A stretch of 64,000 nucleotides of DNA from Methylobacterium sp. NMS14P (lineage in GTDB: Bacteria; Pseudomonadota; Alphaproteobacteria; Rhizobiales; Beijerinckiaceae). Under the pieces are notes generated by a model. The model did no database searches. It saw only the letters and a list, made by a program, of their open reading frames with translations, and had not been told where the DNA came from. The first letter of the stretch is position 1; the number at the start of each line of letters is the position of its first letter. Position numbers and translations under genes: made by a program. The DNA is taken from the NCBI RefSeq assembly GCF_028583545.1, contig NZ_CP087106.1, positions 5,749,001 through 5,813,000 of the forward strand. Direction: 5' to 3'. This document shows positions 19,161 through 29,016 of the stretch, piece by piece.

Positions 19161-20570
19161 TCACAGCGAGTAGTACTGCACGAACTCGATCGGGTGCGGG
19201 GTCATCTCGTAGCGCAGCACCTCGGTCATCTTCAGCTCGATGAACGAGTCGATCTGGTCGTCGGAGAACACGCCGCCCTCCTTGAGGAAGGCCCGGTCCT
19301 TGTCGAGGCTGTTCAGGGCCTCGCGGAGCGAGCCGCACACGGTCGGGATCTTCTTCAGCTCCCGCGGCGGCAGCTCGTACAGGTCCTTGTCCATGGCCGG
19401 GCCCGGATCGATCTTGTTCCGGATGCCGTCGAGGCCGGCCATCAGCAGCGCCGAGAAGGCGAGGTAGGGGTTCGCCATCGGGTCGGGGAAGCGGACCTCG
19501 ACGCGCTTGGCCTTCGGGCTCTTGGTCCACGGGATGCGGCAGGAGGCCGAGCGGTTGCGCGCCGAGTAGGCGAGCAGCACCGGCGCCTCGTAGCCCGGCA
19601 CCAGGCGCTTGTACGAGTTGGTCGACGGGTTGGTGAAGGCGTTCAGCGCCTTGGCGTGCTTGATGATGCCGCCGATGTACCAGAGGCATTCCTGGGAGAG
19701 GCCGGCATACTTGTCGCCCGCGAAGACCGGCTTGCCGTCCTTCCAGATCGACTGGTGGACGTGCATGCCCGAGCCGTTGTCGCCGTAGACGGGCTTGGGC
19801 ATGAAGGTCGCCGACTTGCCGTAGCTCTGCGCGACGTTGTGGATGCAGTACTTGTAAATCTGCATGTGGTCGGCGAGCAGGGTCAGCGTGTCGAACTTCA
19901 TGCCGAGCTCGTGCTGGGCCGAGGCCACCTCGTGGTGGTGCTTCTCGACCTTCACGCCCATGGACTGCATGGCCGCGAGCATCTCGCCGCGCATGTCCTG
20001 CGCCGAATCCTGCGGCGGGACCGGGAAGTAGCCGCCCTTGGTCTGGACCCGGTGGCCGAGGTTGCCGCCCTCGTAGTCGGTGAAGCCGTTGGTCGGCAGC
20101 TCGGTGGAATCGAGCTCGAAGCCGGTGCGGTACGGGTCGGCGCCGAACTTCACGTCGTCGAACACGAAGAACTCGGCCTCGGGGCCGACGTAGATCGTGT
20201 CGCCGATGCCGGTCTGCTGCAGGTAGGCCTCGGCGCGCTTGGCGGTGCCGCGCGGGTCGCGGCCGTAGGGCTCGCCGGTGGCCGGCTCCAGCACGTCGCA
20301 GACGATCGACATGGTTGCGGCCGAGAAGAACGGGTCCAGCGTGGCGGTGACGGGATCCGGCATCAGCAGCATGTCGGACTCGTTGATCGCCTTCCAGCCG
20401 GCGATCGAGGAGCCGTCGAACATGGTGCCCTCGTCGAAGATCTCCTCGTCGATGAGCGACACGTCGAACGTGACGTGCTGCCACTTGCCGCGCGGGTCGG
20501 TGAACCGGAAGTCCACGTAACGCACGTCGTTGTCCCGGATCGTCTTCAGCACCTCGGCCGCAGTGGTCAT
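19161..20570 (-). CDS. glnA: glutamine synthetase type I (GSI)
   Basis: 469 residues, the usual GSI length. [51 protein letters not shown] and [15 protein letters not shown] are the family signatures. The adenylylation loop is present near residue 390-400 ([10 protein letters not shown]), so activity is likely controlled by GlnE. It makes glutamine from glutamate, ammonium and ATP in the cytosol. The start at 20570 fits the GGAGG ribosome site 9 nt upstream; the ATG at 20579 abuts that site and is less likely. It is divergent from glnII; the PII gene is not directly upstream, unlike in many relatives. Confidence 0.96.
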   Translation of the reverse strand: MTTAAEVLKTIRDNDVRYVDFRFTDPRGKWQHVTFDVSLIDEEIFDEGTMFDGSSIAGWKAINESDMLLMPDPVTATLDPFFSAATMSIVCDVLEPATGEPYGRDPRGTAKRAEAYLQQTGIGDTIYVGPEAEFFVFDDVKFGADPYRTGFELDSTELPTNGFTDYEGGNLGHRVQTKGGYFPVPPQDSAQDMRGEMLAAMQSMGVKVEKHHHEVASAQHELGMKFDTLTLLADHMQIYKYCIHNVAQSYGKSATFMPKPVYGDNGSGMHVHQSIWKDGKPVFAGDKYAGLSQECLWYIGGIIKHAKALNAFTNPSTNSYKRLVPGYEAPVLLAYSARNRSASCRIPWTKSPKAKRVEVRFPDPMANPYLAFSALLMAGLDGIRNKIDPGPAMDKDLYELPPRELKKIPTVCGSLREALNSLDKDRAFLKEGGVFSDDQIDSFIELKMTEVLRYEMTPHPIEFVQYYSL

Positions 20571-20905
20571 CGTGGGCATCCTCCAGGGATCTCTGAATCG
20601 TCTCTCGTGGCGCACCCGCACGCGGTCGCGTGCGCCGGCAAGCGGCGCTTGATATCCGGCGCGGGCGCGCCTTGCCACCCGCCGGAGATCGGAATCGGCT
20701 GCCGGATAGAACGATCCGTCTGTTCTCGCGCCCGATCTCGCAAGCGTGATCGGGCAGCACGGTTTCTAGGGCACCGTTGTTCTCCGGCAATGGCCCTTCT
20801 GGCACGATCCATGCGAAGGCGGCCGCAGCCGTCGACGAGGCGGCAAGCCGTTCGCGTCTTCCCGGGTTGCCCAGGTCGCGCATCGATACGGACGAGAGAA
20901 CCGGA
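20571..20905. other. divergent glnA/glnII promoter region
   Basis: 335 bp carrying the starts of both glutamine synthetase transcripts. Besides the sigma-54 candidate listed separately, GC is lower near 20700-20790. No gene is visible. Confidence 0.5.
20800..20814 (+). promoter_or_regulatory. candidate sigma-54 promoter of glnII
   Basis: TGGCACGATCCATGC matches the sigma-54 -24/-12 consensus (TGGCACG-N4-TTGC) except for one base in the -12 element. The GG-to-GC spacing is correct. It lies about 92 bp before the glnII ATG. NtrC/RpoN control of glnII is known in rhizobia, so the assignment fits the biology. Confidence 0.6.
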
Positions 20906-21940
20906 ATGACCAAATATAAGCTCGAGTACATATGGCTCGACGGGTACACGCCGACCCCGAACCTCCGCGGTAAGACGCAGATCAAGGAATTCGACAGCTT
21001 CCCGACCCTCGAGCAGCTCCCGATGTGGGGCTTCGACGGCTCGTCCACCAAGCAGGCCGAGGGCGGCAGCTCCGACTGCATGCTGAAGCCCGTGCGCCAC
21101 TTCCCCGACCCCGCCCGCAAGAACGGCGTGCTGGTGATGTGCGAAGTGATGATGCCGGACGGCGTGACCCCGCACGAGTCCAACAAGCGCGCCACCATTC
21201 TGGACGATGCCGGTGCGTGGTTCGGCTTCGAGCAGGAGTACTTCCTGTACAAGGACGGCCGCCCGCTCGGCTTCCCGACCTCCGGCTACCCGGCGCCGCA
21301 GGGCCCGTACTACACCGGCGTCGGCTACTCGAACGTCGGCGACGTCGCCCGCAAGATCGTCGAGGAGCACCTCGACCTCTGCCTCGACGCCGGCATCAAC
21401 CACGAGGGCATCAACGCCGAGGTGGCCAAGGGCCAGTGGGAATTCCAGATCTTCGGCAAGGGCTCGAAGAAGGCCGCCGACGAGATGTGGATGGCCCGCT
21501 ACCTCCTACAGCGCCTCTGCGAGAAGTACGGCATCGACGTCGAGTACCACTGCAAGCCGCTCGGCGACACCGACTGGAACGGCTCGGGCATGCACTGCAA
21601 CTTCTCGACCGCCTTCATGCGCGAGCACGGCGGCAAGGCGTACTTCGAGAAGCTCATGGAGGCGTTCAAGAACGCCCGCGAGGAGCACATCGCCGTCTAC
21701 GGTCCGGACAACCACATGCGCCTGACCGGCAAGCACGAGACCGCCTCGATCCACGAGTTCTCGTACGGCGTGGCCGACCGCGGCGCCTCGATCCGCGTGC
21801 CGCACTCCTTCGTGAACAACGGCTACAAGGGCTACCTGGAGGACCGCCGTCCGAACTCGCAGGGCGACCCCTACCAGATCGCCTCGCAGGTGCTGAAGAC
21901 GATCGCTTCCGTGCCGACCGAGGCCGCCGCAGCCGCGTGA
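20906..21940 (+). CDS. glnII: glutamine synthetase type II (GSII, eukaryote-like)
   Basis: 344 residues, the standard length of GSII. It starts TKYKLEYIWLDGYTPTPNLRGK and contains LPMWGFDGSSTKQAEGGSSDC, WFGFEQEYFLY, GINAEVAKGQWEFQI, NGSGMHCNFST and EFSYGVADRGASIRVP. It performs the same reaction as GlnA but is octameric, not adenylylated, and heat-labile by family knowledge. It is transcribed divergently from glnA and followed by a DUF2735 gene on the opposite strand. Carrying both enzymes is typical of Rhizobiales and allows use of different nitrogen states. Confidence 0.95.
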   Translation: MTKYKLEYIWLDGYTPTPNLRGKTQIKEFDSFPTLEQLPMWGFDGSSTKQAEGGSSDCMLKPVRHFPDPARKNGVLVMCEVMMPDGVTPHESNKRATILDDAGAWFGFEQEYFLYKDGRPLGFPTSGYPAPQGPYYTGVGYSNVGDVARKIVEEHLDLCLDAGINHEGINAEVAKGQWEFQIFGKGSKKAADEMWMARYLLQRLCEKYGIDVEYHCKPLGDTDWNGSGMHCNFSTAFMREHGGKAYFEKLMEAFKNAREEHIAVYGPDNHMRLTGKHETASIHEFSYGVADRGASIRVPHSFVNNGYKGYLEDRRPNSQGDPYQIASQVLKTIASVPTEAAAAA

Positions 21941-21947
21941 GACGCGG

Positions 21948-22005
21948 GGGGAGCCTCGGGCTCCCCGCCGCCATCGACGAAGCCGGGCCCTCGGGTCCGG
22001 CTTCG
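21948..22005 (+). terminator. two consecutive hairpins after glnII
   Basis: The first hairpin is GGGGAGCC/GGCTCCCC with a 3 nt loop (21948-21966). The second is CGAAGCCGG/CCGGCTTCG with a 10 nt loop (21978-22005). They lie just past the glnII stop and lack a long T-run. Confidence 0.6.
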
Positions 22006-22160
22006 CCGTTTCCGGGGCAGGGAACACTGTGGCTGGCGGCAGGGCGGGCGCGACCCGCGCCAGCATTCCGGGGCTCCGCGGGCGAGCCCGGAACCGAACG
22101 CCGTTCCCGCTCGGATTGAGTTGAGGTCGTCGCCGAGCCCGCGCCGCACGAGGCGCGGCC

Positions 22161-22255
22161 ACTCTCCCGTGCGGGAGAGGGACAGGGTGAGGGATGCGAG
22201 CTCTCCGGAAAGACCGGATCCTCTCACCCCAACCCTCTCCCGCACGGGAGAGGGG
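22161..22255. repeat. inverted pair of palindromic intergenic repeats
   Basis: Two copies of a palindromic unit: core CTCTCCCGNNCGGGAGAG with an asymmetric tail GG(AC/TT)(A/G)GGTGAGGG. They are arranged head-to-head, one at 22161-22193 and its inverse at 22221-22255, so the whole segment could fold into a large cruciform or RNA hairpin. The same family recurs at 59989-60128. Confidence 0.8.
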
Positions 22256-22282
22256 GCATGGCGGACGGGGCGCTGTCCGAGG

Positions 22283-22462
22283 TTACGGTCGCCGCGGGCG
22301 CTCGTCCTCGCGGATGGCGGCCTCGTGGTACCAAGCGCCCCCGCCGAAGCTCGGCACGGGCGCGGGCTTCGCGTCCGGGACCGTCCGGGCGGTCTCGCGC
22401 GCGCGTCGGAACGCGGACAGATCGTAGATCTTGGCGGTCTCGCGCGGGTCCGTGGCGGCCAT
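22283..22462 (-). CDS. DUF2735 family small protein
   Basis: 59 residues: MAATDPRETAKIYDLSAFRR at the start and the conserved GGGAWYHEAAI near the end, the pattern of DUF2735. An excellent ribosome site (AGGAGGAA, about 5 nt spacing) fixes the start. In rhizobia this family sits beside glnII, as here (convergent, about 340 bp away). A role in nitrogen regulation is guessed from context only. Confidence 0.82.
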   Translation of the reverse strand: MAATDPRETAKIYDLSAFRRARETARTVPDAKPAPVPSFGGGAWYHEAAIREDERPRRP

Positions 22463-22648
22463 CGCACTTCCTCCTGCATCCGGTTCGAGCGGCCGATCGA
22501 GCCGGCCGTTCCGGATGATGTGGGGTGCGGAAGACGGCGCTCCAGGGCCGGAGGAGCCGATGCCGGACATTCGCGCAGTGCGAAATCTTAGGCAGTTATT
22601 GCGGAGGACGCGGCCGCCGGCGGTCTCGGGATAGCGGGCGGAGGTCGA

Positions 22649-23107
<459 letters not shown>

Positions 23108-23181
23108 TTAGAGCGCTTCACCGGAATCTGGCGCGATTTTAGTCAGGGCTGATCGGTGCACGGGCAGAGGCGGAGACGGAT

Positions 23182-24684
23182 ATGCGGTTGCTGACGGTCG
23201 CGGCAATGAGGCGGGTCGATGCCGCGGCAATCGACGGCGGCGTGCCGAGCCTGACCCTGATGGAGGCGGCCGGGGCCGCCGTGGCCGCCCGCGCTCGGGC
23301 CCGGCTGCCGGCGGGGGGCCGCGTGGTCGTCCTGTGCGGGCCGGGCAACAACGGCGGCGACGGCTTCGTGGCCGCGCGCCTGCTGGCCGAAGCCGGCTAC
23401 GCGGTCGAACTCCTCTGCCTCGGCGCGGTGTCGGCGCTGACGGGGGATGCCGCCCTGGCGGCCGAGGCCTGGACGAGGCCGGTACGTCCGGTCGAGAGCG
23501 GCGCGCTGCCGTCCGGCGACCTCGTGATCGACGCCCTGTTCGGGGCCGGCCTGTCGCGCGACCTCGACGGCGCCGCCCGCGCGCTCGTCGAGGCGGTGAA
23601 CGAGGCCGGGATGCCTGTGCTCGCCGTCGACGTGCCGAGCGGGGTCGACGGTGATACCGGCGCGGTGCGCGGCGCCGCCATCCGGGCGGTGGAGACCGTG
23701 ACCTTCGTGACCCTCAAGCCGGGGCACCTGCTCCAGCCCGGGCGGGGCCTGTGCGGCCAGCTCAGCCTCGCCGATATCGGGACCGGACCGGCGGCGCTGG
23801 AGGCCGGCCTGGCCGCCGGCGCGCCCCTCGACCGGAACGGGCCCGACCTGTGGGGCCGGGACTTCCCGCACCTCACCGGCGCGAGCCACAAGTATACCCG
23901 CGGCCACGCCCTCGTCCTGTCCGGGCCCGCCACCAAGACCGGCGCCGCCCGGCTCGCCGCCCGCGGCGCCCTGCGGGTCGGCGCCGGGCTCGTCACCGTC
24001 GCGTCCCCGGTCGCCGCGCTGCCTGAGAACGCCGCCCACCTCACGGCGATCATGCTGCGGCCCTGCGAGAGCGCCGACGATCTCGACGACCTGCTCACCG
24101 ACGAGCGGCTGAACGTGATCCTGGCCGGACCCGGGCTCGGCACCGGCGAGCCGACCCGGGAGCGCGTCGCCGTAGCGGCGGCGGCCGGGCGCGGCCTCGT
24201 CCTCGACGCCGACGCGCTGACGAGCTTCGCCGGCAAGGCGCCCCTGCTCGCCGCCCATCTCGCAGACGGGGATGCGCGGGCCGTGCTGACCCCGCATGCC
24301 GGCGAGTTCGCGCGGCTCTTCGACGGGACGGACGCGATGGCCGAGGGCGCCGACAAGGTCGCCCGGGCCCGCGCGGCGGCCGCGCTGACCGGCGCCGTGG
24401 TGGTCTTCAAGGGGGCCGACACGGTGATCGCGGCCCCCGACGGGCGCGCGGCCATCAACGACCACGGCAGCCCCTATCTCGGGACGGCCGGGTCCGGGGA
24501 CGTGCTGGGCGGCCTGATCGCCGGCCTTCTGGCGCAGGGCATGGAGCCCTTCACGGCCGCCGCGGCCGGCGTCTGGCTCCACGGGGACGCCGGCCTGCGC
24601 CACGGGCCGGGCCTGATCGCCGAGGACATCCCCGAGCTGATGCCGGCGGTGCTGCGCGACCTCGTCGCGTCGAGCGGCGGCTGA
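23182..24684 (+). CDS. nnr: bifunctional NAD(P)H-hydrate epimerase/dehydratase
   Basis: 500 residues, a fusion. The N-terminal YjeF_N epimerase domain has MRRVDAAAIDGGVPSLTLMEAAG, VVLCGPGNNGGDGFVAARLL, and PSGVDGDTG. The C-terminal YjeF_C ribokinase-like dehydratase has HKYTRGHALVLSGP, ILAGPGLG, VLTPHAGEFARLF, VFKGADTVIAAPDG and GTAGSGDVLGGLIAGLL. It repairs hydrated NADH/NADPH. The stop codon lies inside the first unit of a 12 bp tandem repeat. Located 194 bp from the divergent PII gene. Confidence 0.95.
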   Translation: MRLLTVAAMRRVDAAAIDGGVPSLTLMEAAGAAVAARARARLPAGGRVVVLCGPGNNGGDGFVAARLLAEAGYAVELLCLGAVSALTGDAALAAEAWTRPVRPVESGALPSGDLVIDALFGAGLSRDLDGAARALVEAVNEAGMPVLAVDVPSGVDGDTGAVRGAAIRAVETVTFVTLKPGHLLQPGRGLCGQLSLADIGTGPAALEAGLAAGAPLDRNGPDLWGRDFPHLTGASHKYTRGHALVLSGPATKTGAARLAARGALRVGAGLVTVASPVAALPENAAHLTAIMLRPCESADDLDDLLTDERLNVILAGPGLGTGEPTRERVAVAAAAGRGLVLDADALTSFAGKAPLLAAHLADGDARAVLTPHAGEFARLFDGTDAMAEGADKVARARAAAALTGAVVVFKGADTVIAAPDGRAAINDHGSPYLGTAGSGDVLGGLIAGLLAQGMEPFTAAAAGVWLHGDAGLRHGPGLIAEDIPELMPAVLRDLVASSGG

Positions 24685-24772
24685 CCCCGCGGCTGACCCC
24701 GCGGCTGACCCGGCGGCTGACCCGGCGGCTGACCCGGCGGCTGACCCGGCGGCTGACCCGGCGGCTGACCGC
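24677..24772. repeat. 12 bp tandem repeat, 8 units
   Basis: Eight consecutive units of GCGGCTGACCC(C/G), the last ending GC. It begins in the last codons of nnr (each unit contains a TGA in the nnr frame, so the stop is repeated) and ends at the base before the stop codon of the convergent multicopper-oxidase-like gene. The period is a multiple of three. Two unit subtypes (C-ending then G-ending) suggest stepwise slippage growth. Confidence 0.95.
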
Positions 24773-26293
24773 TCAGGTGACCTCGAACATCGTCCAGAGG
24801 CCGGTGTCGAACCGCTCCAGCACCGTGGCGCTGATCAGCCAGCGCCCCGGATTGTCCGCCAGGAAGCCGATCCGGGCGGTTCGCCCCTCGAGGAGCTGGA
24901 ACGTGTCGAGCCAGTAGGGCTCCCAGCCGTCATCCAGGGGGTGGAGCAGGCGGAAGCAGTGGCCGTGCAGGTGCAGGGCCTGCGGGAAGGCGGTCTCGTT
25001 GCGCAGGGCCAGCACCACCACCTGGCCGCGCTTCACCGTGAAGATCGGCGCGAGGCCGGCGGTGCCGCTCGCGCCGTTCACCGACCAGATCTTCTGCGGG
25101 TCGCCCGTGTAGACCGGGACGGGCGCGGGGCCGTCCTTGGTGCCGTCCTTGGCCCCGTCCTTACCCTTCGGCACGAAGGCGCCGCCGGTGATCACCACGT
25201 CGCGGCGCAGGGCGTTCTGGAGCTTGATCTCGGCCGGCAGGCGCTTGTTCTCGCCGATCGGCCCAATCGAGGGCCGCTTCTCGGCGATCCTGGCGCCCTT
25301 GGTGACGACGCTCGCCAGGACCAGCCCCTTGCCGATCAGGGCCTGGATCTCGCAGGTGGCGCCTTCCTCCTCCGGCAGGTCGACGAGCAGATCGTAGCGG
25401 GTGCCGGGCGGGAAGGGCAGGGTGGCCCGCAGGGGCTCGAACGTGTCGGTGGGCTGGCCGTCGACCGCCGCCACGTAGACCTTCACGCCCTCGAACTTGA
25501 TGCGCGTCGCCCGGGCGTTGCAGGCATTGCCGAGGCGCAGGCGGACCCGGGAGCCGGGCTTCGCCTCGAAGGCGCCCGGCACCGGCTTGCCGTTGACGGT
25601 CACGAGGTTGCCGAGGCGCCCGTGCGCGGCCGCGAGCGCCGTCTGCCCGAACGGCATCAGGGTGCCGTCGTCCTCGAGCCGCCAGTCCTGCAGCACGACG
25701 CTGACGTCGGCGTCGACCGCGGGCGGGTTGGTCTCCTCGACGACCAGCATGCCGGCGAGCCCGCGGCCCGACGGCTCGCTCGCCCCGCCGACGACCAGGG
25801 GCCGGATCAGGTAGGAGCCGGCATCCGGCGGCGTGAACGCGTAGAGGAAGTCGCCGCCCGGCGGGATCGGAGCCTGGGTCACCCCGCCGACGCCGTCCAT
25901 GGCGTTGACGTTGCGCACCCCGTGCCAGTGCAGCGACAGCGGCCTGTCGGTCCGGTTCTCGACCTTGAGGCGCACCGCCTGCCCGAGCTTCACCCGGACG
26001 ACGGGCGGCAGGGTCTTGCCGTCGAAGCACCAGACCGGCGTCTCGGGCGCGGGGTCCGGCCTGAACCGCGTCCTGCCGGGCGCCGCCGGCAGGGTCGCCG
26101 GCGCGGCCGCGGGCTCCGGCTGCGCGGGGGACGGCGTCGGGGACGGCGCGGGCACCCCCGGCGCGGCGGCCGGCGCCTGGGCCCGCGCGGCCCCCGGCGC
26201 GAGCCCGAAGGCCGCCGCGGCGGTGAGCAGCGTCCGGCGCGACGGCGTGCCGGCACGCGAATCGGTCGGCGGCACGGTGCGGGATGGCGGCAT
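24773..26293 (-). CDS. multicopper-oxidase-like cupredoxin protein, Tat-exported, copper sites degenerate
   Basis: 506 residues. The twin-arginine signal SRRTLLTAAAAFGLAPGAARA is followed by a Pro/Ala linker and three cupredoxin domains (KLGQAVRLKVENRTDRPLSLHWHG near 110-125; VRLRLGNACNARATRIKF; VKRGQVVVLALRNETAFPQALHLHGH near 440). Two of four copper motifs survive (HWHG and HLHGH). The HSH motif region reads GSYLIRPL, and the final HCHxxxHxxxxM motif is replaced by LISATVLERFDTGLW. It therefore cannot bind the full type 1/2/3 copper set and is probably a structural, SufI/FtsP-like protein rather than an oxidase. Confidence 0.8.
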   Translation of the reverse strand: MPPSRTVPPTDSRAGTPSRRTLLTAAAAFGLAPGAARAQAPAAAPGVPAPSPTPSPAQPEPAAAPATLPAAPGRTRFRPDPAPETPVWCFDGKTLPPVVRVKLGQAVRLKVENRTDRPLSLHWHGVRNVNAMDGVGGVTQAPIPPGGDFLYAFTPPDAGSYLIRPLVVGGASEPSGRGLAGMLVVEETNPPAVDADVSVVLQDWRLEDDGTLMPFGQTALAAAHGRLGNLVTVNGKPVPGAFEAKPGSRVRLRLGNACNARATRIKFEGVKVYVAAVDGQPTDTFEPLRATLPFPPGTRYDLLVDLPEEEGATCEIQALIGKGLVLASVVTKGARIAEKRPSIGPIGENKRLPAEIKLQNALRRDVVITGGAFVPKGKDGAKDGTKDGPAPVPVYTGDPQKIWSVNGASGTAGLAPIFTVKRGQVVVLALRNETAFPQALHLHGHCFRLLHPLDDGWEPYWLDTFQLLEGRTARIGFLADNPGRWLISATVLERFDTGLWTMFEVT

Positions 26294-26441
26294 GGGATCT
26301 CGGCTGCAACTCGCGACGGGTCCGCTCCTTAGCGGCGCGCGGGCTCCCGCGCCACAGGGGCAAGTTTTTTGCTGCGGGCCCGCCGGCCCATGCTATAGGG
26401 CCCGCTTCCGGCGGCCGGCGATGCGCCGGATGTCGGCGCGC

Positions 26442-26526
26442 GCGGGCGTGGCGGAACTGGTAGACGCGCTGGATTTAGGTTCCAGTGTCGCAAGACGTGG
26501 GGGTTCGAGCCCCTCCGCCCGCACCA
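26442..26526 (+). tRNA. tRNA-Leu (anticodon UAG)
   Basis: 85 nt with encoded CCA. Acceptor stem GCGGGCG/CGCCCGC, D-arm, anticodon stem CTGGA/TCCAG with loop TTTAGGT giving UAG, a long variable arm typical of Leu (TGTCGCAAGACGT), and T-arm GGGGGTTCGAGCCCCT. It sits in the gap between the cupredoxin gene and tig. Confidence 0.97.
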
Positions 26527-26657
26527 GGACCTCTGCTGAGGTTGCGGTCCCCTCGGGACCCTCCGCCCCGTACCCGACATCTCGGCATCCCGGTCCGCGC
26601 GAGCACGACGCCGGCCCGGCCGGCGACCCCAGGTTTCTTTGAAGAGCGACGACGACG

Positions 26658-28079
26658 ATGCAGGTGACCGAGATCAACGCCCAGGGGCTGAAGCGCGAGT
26701 TTCAGGTTCTGCTGGCCGCCCAGGAACTCGAGGAGCGCCTGACCAACGAGCTGTCCGGCATGAAGGACAAGGTGCAGCTCAAGGGCTTCCGCCCCGGCAA
26801 GGTGCCGGTCGCGCACCTGCGCAAGGTCTACGGCCGCTCCGTGATGGCCGAGGTGGTGCAGAACGCCGTCAACGAGGCGAACCGTCAGATCGTCAGCGAT
26901 AACGGCCTCAAGCTCGCCCTGGAGCCGCAGGTCGAGTTCCCGACCGACCAGGCCGAGGTCGAGAAGGCGCTGGACGCCAAGGGCGACCTCGCCTTCAAGG
27001 TCGCCCTCGAGGTGATGCCGAGCTTCGAGCTCGCCGACCTCTCGGACGTCAGCCTGACCAAGCTCGTCGCCAAGCCCTCCGACGCGGAGGTCGACGAGGC
27101 CCTCGAGCGCATGGCCGGCCAGAGCCGTCCGTTCACCGAGCGCGAGGAGGGCGCCGAGGCCCAGAGCGGCGACCGCGCCACCATCGACTTCGTCGGCCGC
27201 ATCGACGGCGAGGAGTTCCAGGGCGGCAAGGGCGAGGGCATCGACCTCGAGCTCGGCTCCGGCTCGTTCATCCCGGGCTTCGAGGAGCAGCTGGTCGGCG
27301 CCAAGGTCGGCGACAAGCGCCTCGTGAAGGTCACCTTCCCTGAGTCGTACGGGGCCGAGCACCTCGCCGGCAAGGACGCCGAGTTCGACGTGACCGTCAC
27401 GAAGATCCAGGCGGCGGGCGAGGCCAAGATCGACGACGAGTTCGCCAAGTCGATGGGCATGGAGTCGCTGGAGAAGCTTCGCGAGGCCGTGTCCGAGGCG
27501 ATCGGCCGGGACTTCGAGGCCGCCTCGCGCCGCCGGCTGAAGAAGGAGCTGCTCGACGCGCTGGACGGCAAGTACGCCTTCGAGCTGCCCCCGTCCCTGG
27601 TGGCGCAGGAGTTCGCCGCCGTGTGGGCCCAGGTCGAGCAGGACCTCAAGACCCGGGGCAAGACCTTCGAGGACGAGGACACCACCGAGGAGAAGGCCCA
27701 GGCCGAGTACCGGAAGATCGCGGAACGGCGCGTCCGTCTCGGTCTCGTGCTTGCGCAGGTCGGCGAGAGCGCCGATATCAAGGTCTCGGACGAGGAGGTG
27801 AACCAGGCCCTCATCGCCCGGGTCCGGCAGTTCCCGGGCCAGGAGCAGCAGGTCTGGGACTTCTACCGGAAGAATGCGCAGGCGCTCGCGGAACTCCGCG
27901 CGCCCCTGTTCGAGGAGAAGGTCGTTGACCACGTCCTCGGGCAGGTCAAGCTCGTCGAGGAGCCCGTCTCGAAAGAGGCGCTTTTCGCGGACGAAGATGA
28001 CGACGACACGACCGGCGGGAAGCCGGCAGACAAGGCCGAGGCCAAGGACGAGTCCAAGACCGAAGCCAAGGCCGACTGA
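26658..28079 (+). CDS. tig: trigger factor, ribosome-associated chaperone/PPIase
   Basis: 473 residues. The N-terminal ribosome-binding domain has [19 protein letters not shown] (the GFRxGKxP loop). The central FKBP-type PPIase domain ([18 protein letters not shown]...[18 protein letters not shown]) and the C-terminal arms follow. A Lys/Glu/Ala-rich tail of about 30 residues is usual in alphaproteobacteria. It helps nascent chains fold. First gene of the tig-clpP-clpX-lon proteostasis cluster. Confidence 0.97.
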   Translation: MQVTEINAQGLKREFQVLLAAQELEERLTNELSGMKDKVQLKGFRPGKVPVAHLRKVYGRSVMAEVVQNAVNEANRQIVSDNGLKLALEPQVEFPTDQAEVEKALDAKGDLAFKVALEVMPSFELADLSDVSLTKLVAKPSDAEVDEALERMAGQSRPFTEREEGAEAQSGDRATIDFVGRIDGEEFQGGKGEGIDLELGSGSFIPGFEEQLVGAKVGDKRLVKVTFPESYGAEHLAGKDAEFDVTVTKIQAAGEAKIDDEFAKSMGMESLEKLREAVSEAIGRDFEAASRRRLKKELLDALDGKYAFELPPSLVAQEFAAVWAQVEQDLKTRGKTFEDEDTTEEKAQAEYRKIAERRVRLGLVLAQVGESADIKVSDEEVNQALIARVRQFPGQEQQVWDFYRKNAQALAELRAPLFEEKVVDHVLGQVKLVEEPVSKEALFADEDDDDTTGGKPADKAEAKDESKTEAKAD

Positions 28080-28205
28080 GTCCCGCTCTGTCCCAGGACG
28101 GCGGGCAAGGGTTAGGCGATGGTTAAGCATCGCCGGTGTTCGCTGACATGCCCGGGGCTGCCCTGATTCGCGGCAGCCCCGGGCCTCACTCCGGGGCAGG
28201 ACGAG

Positions 28206-28832
28206 ATGAGAGATCCGATCGACGTCTACAACAACGCGCTCGTGCCGATGGTCGTCGAGCAGTCGAGCCGCGGCGAGCGCGCCTTCGACATCTACTCCCG
28301 CCTGCTCCGCGAGCGCATCATCTTCCTCACCGGCCCCGTGGAGGATTACGGCGCGTCGCTGATCGTGGCGCAGCTGCTGTTCCTCGAGGCGGAGAACCCG
28401 AAGAAGGAAATCTCCTTCTACATCAACTCCCCCGGCGGCGTGGTCACCTCGGGCCTGTCGATCTACGACACGATGCAGTTCATCCGCTGCCCGGTGACGA
28501 CCCTCTGCGTCGGCCAGGCCGCCTCGATGGGCTCCCTGCTGCTCACCGCCGGCGAGCCGGGCCACCGCTTCGCCCTGCCGAACGCCCGGATCATGGTCCA
28601 CCAGCCGTCCGGCGGCTTCCAGGGCCAGGCGACCGACATCCTGATCCACGCCCGCGAGATCGAGGCGCTGAAGCGGCGCCTGAACGAGATCTACGTGAAG
28701 CACACCGGCCGCGACTACGACACGATCCACACGGCTTTGGAGCGCGACAACTTCATGACCGCCGACGCGGCCAAGGAGTTCGGGCTCATCGACGAGGTGA
28801 TCGAGAAGCGTCCCGAGCCGGCGGCCGCCTGA
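28206..28832 (+). CDS. clpP: ATP-dependent Clp protease proteolytic subunit
   Basis: 208 residues. The catalytic Ser is in [15 protein letters not shown], His in [11 protein letters not shown], and the Asp lies further on, so the triad is intact. [29 protein letters not shown] is the family N-terminus. It forms the tetradecameric barrel that works with ClpX, encoded 184 bp downstream. Confidence 0.97.
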   Translation: MRDPIDVYNNALVPMVVEQSSRGERAFDIYSRLLRERIIFLTGPVEDYGASLIVAQLLFLEAENPKKEISFYINSPGGVVTSGLSIYDTMQFIRCPVTTLCVGQAASMGSLLLTAGEPGHRFALPNARIMVHQPSGGFQGQATDILIHAREIEALKRRLNEIYVKHTGRDYDTIHTALERDNFMTADAAKEFGLIDEVIEKRPEPAAA

Positions 28833-29016
28833 CCGGCCCGCGTCGCCTGACCGCCGCGGCGCGGCCTTGATCCCGCCGCGGCAGCGTGTTTGCATCGAGG
28901 TTCGGGCCCTTCGGTCAAAGGCGCGCAGCACACTGTTTCTTTAAACGGGCCCCCTACATTCATGCGATGCGCGTTCGCCCGTAGCCGGCTGCGGACGCGA
29001 GGAATCGGAGACCGAT

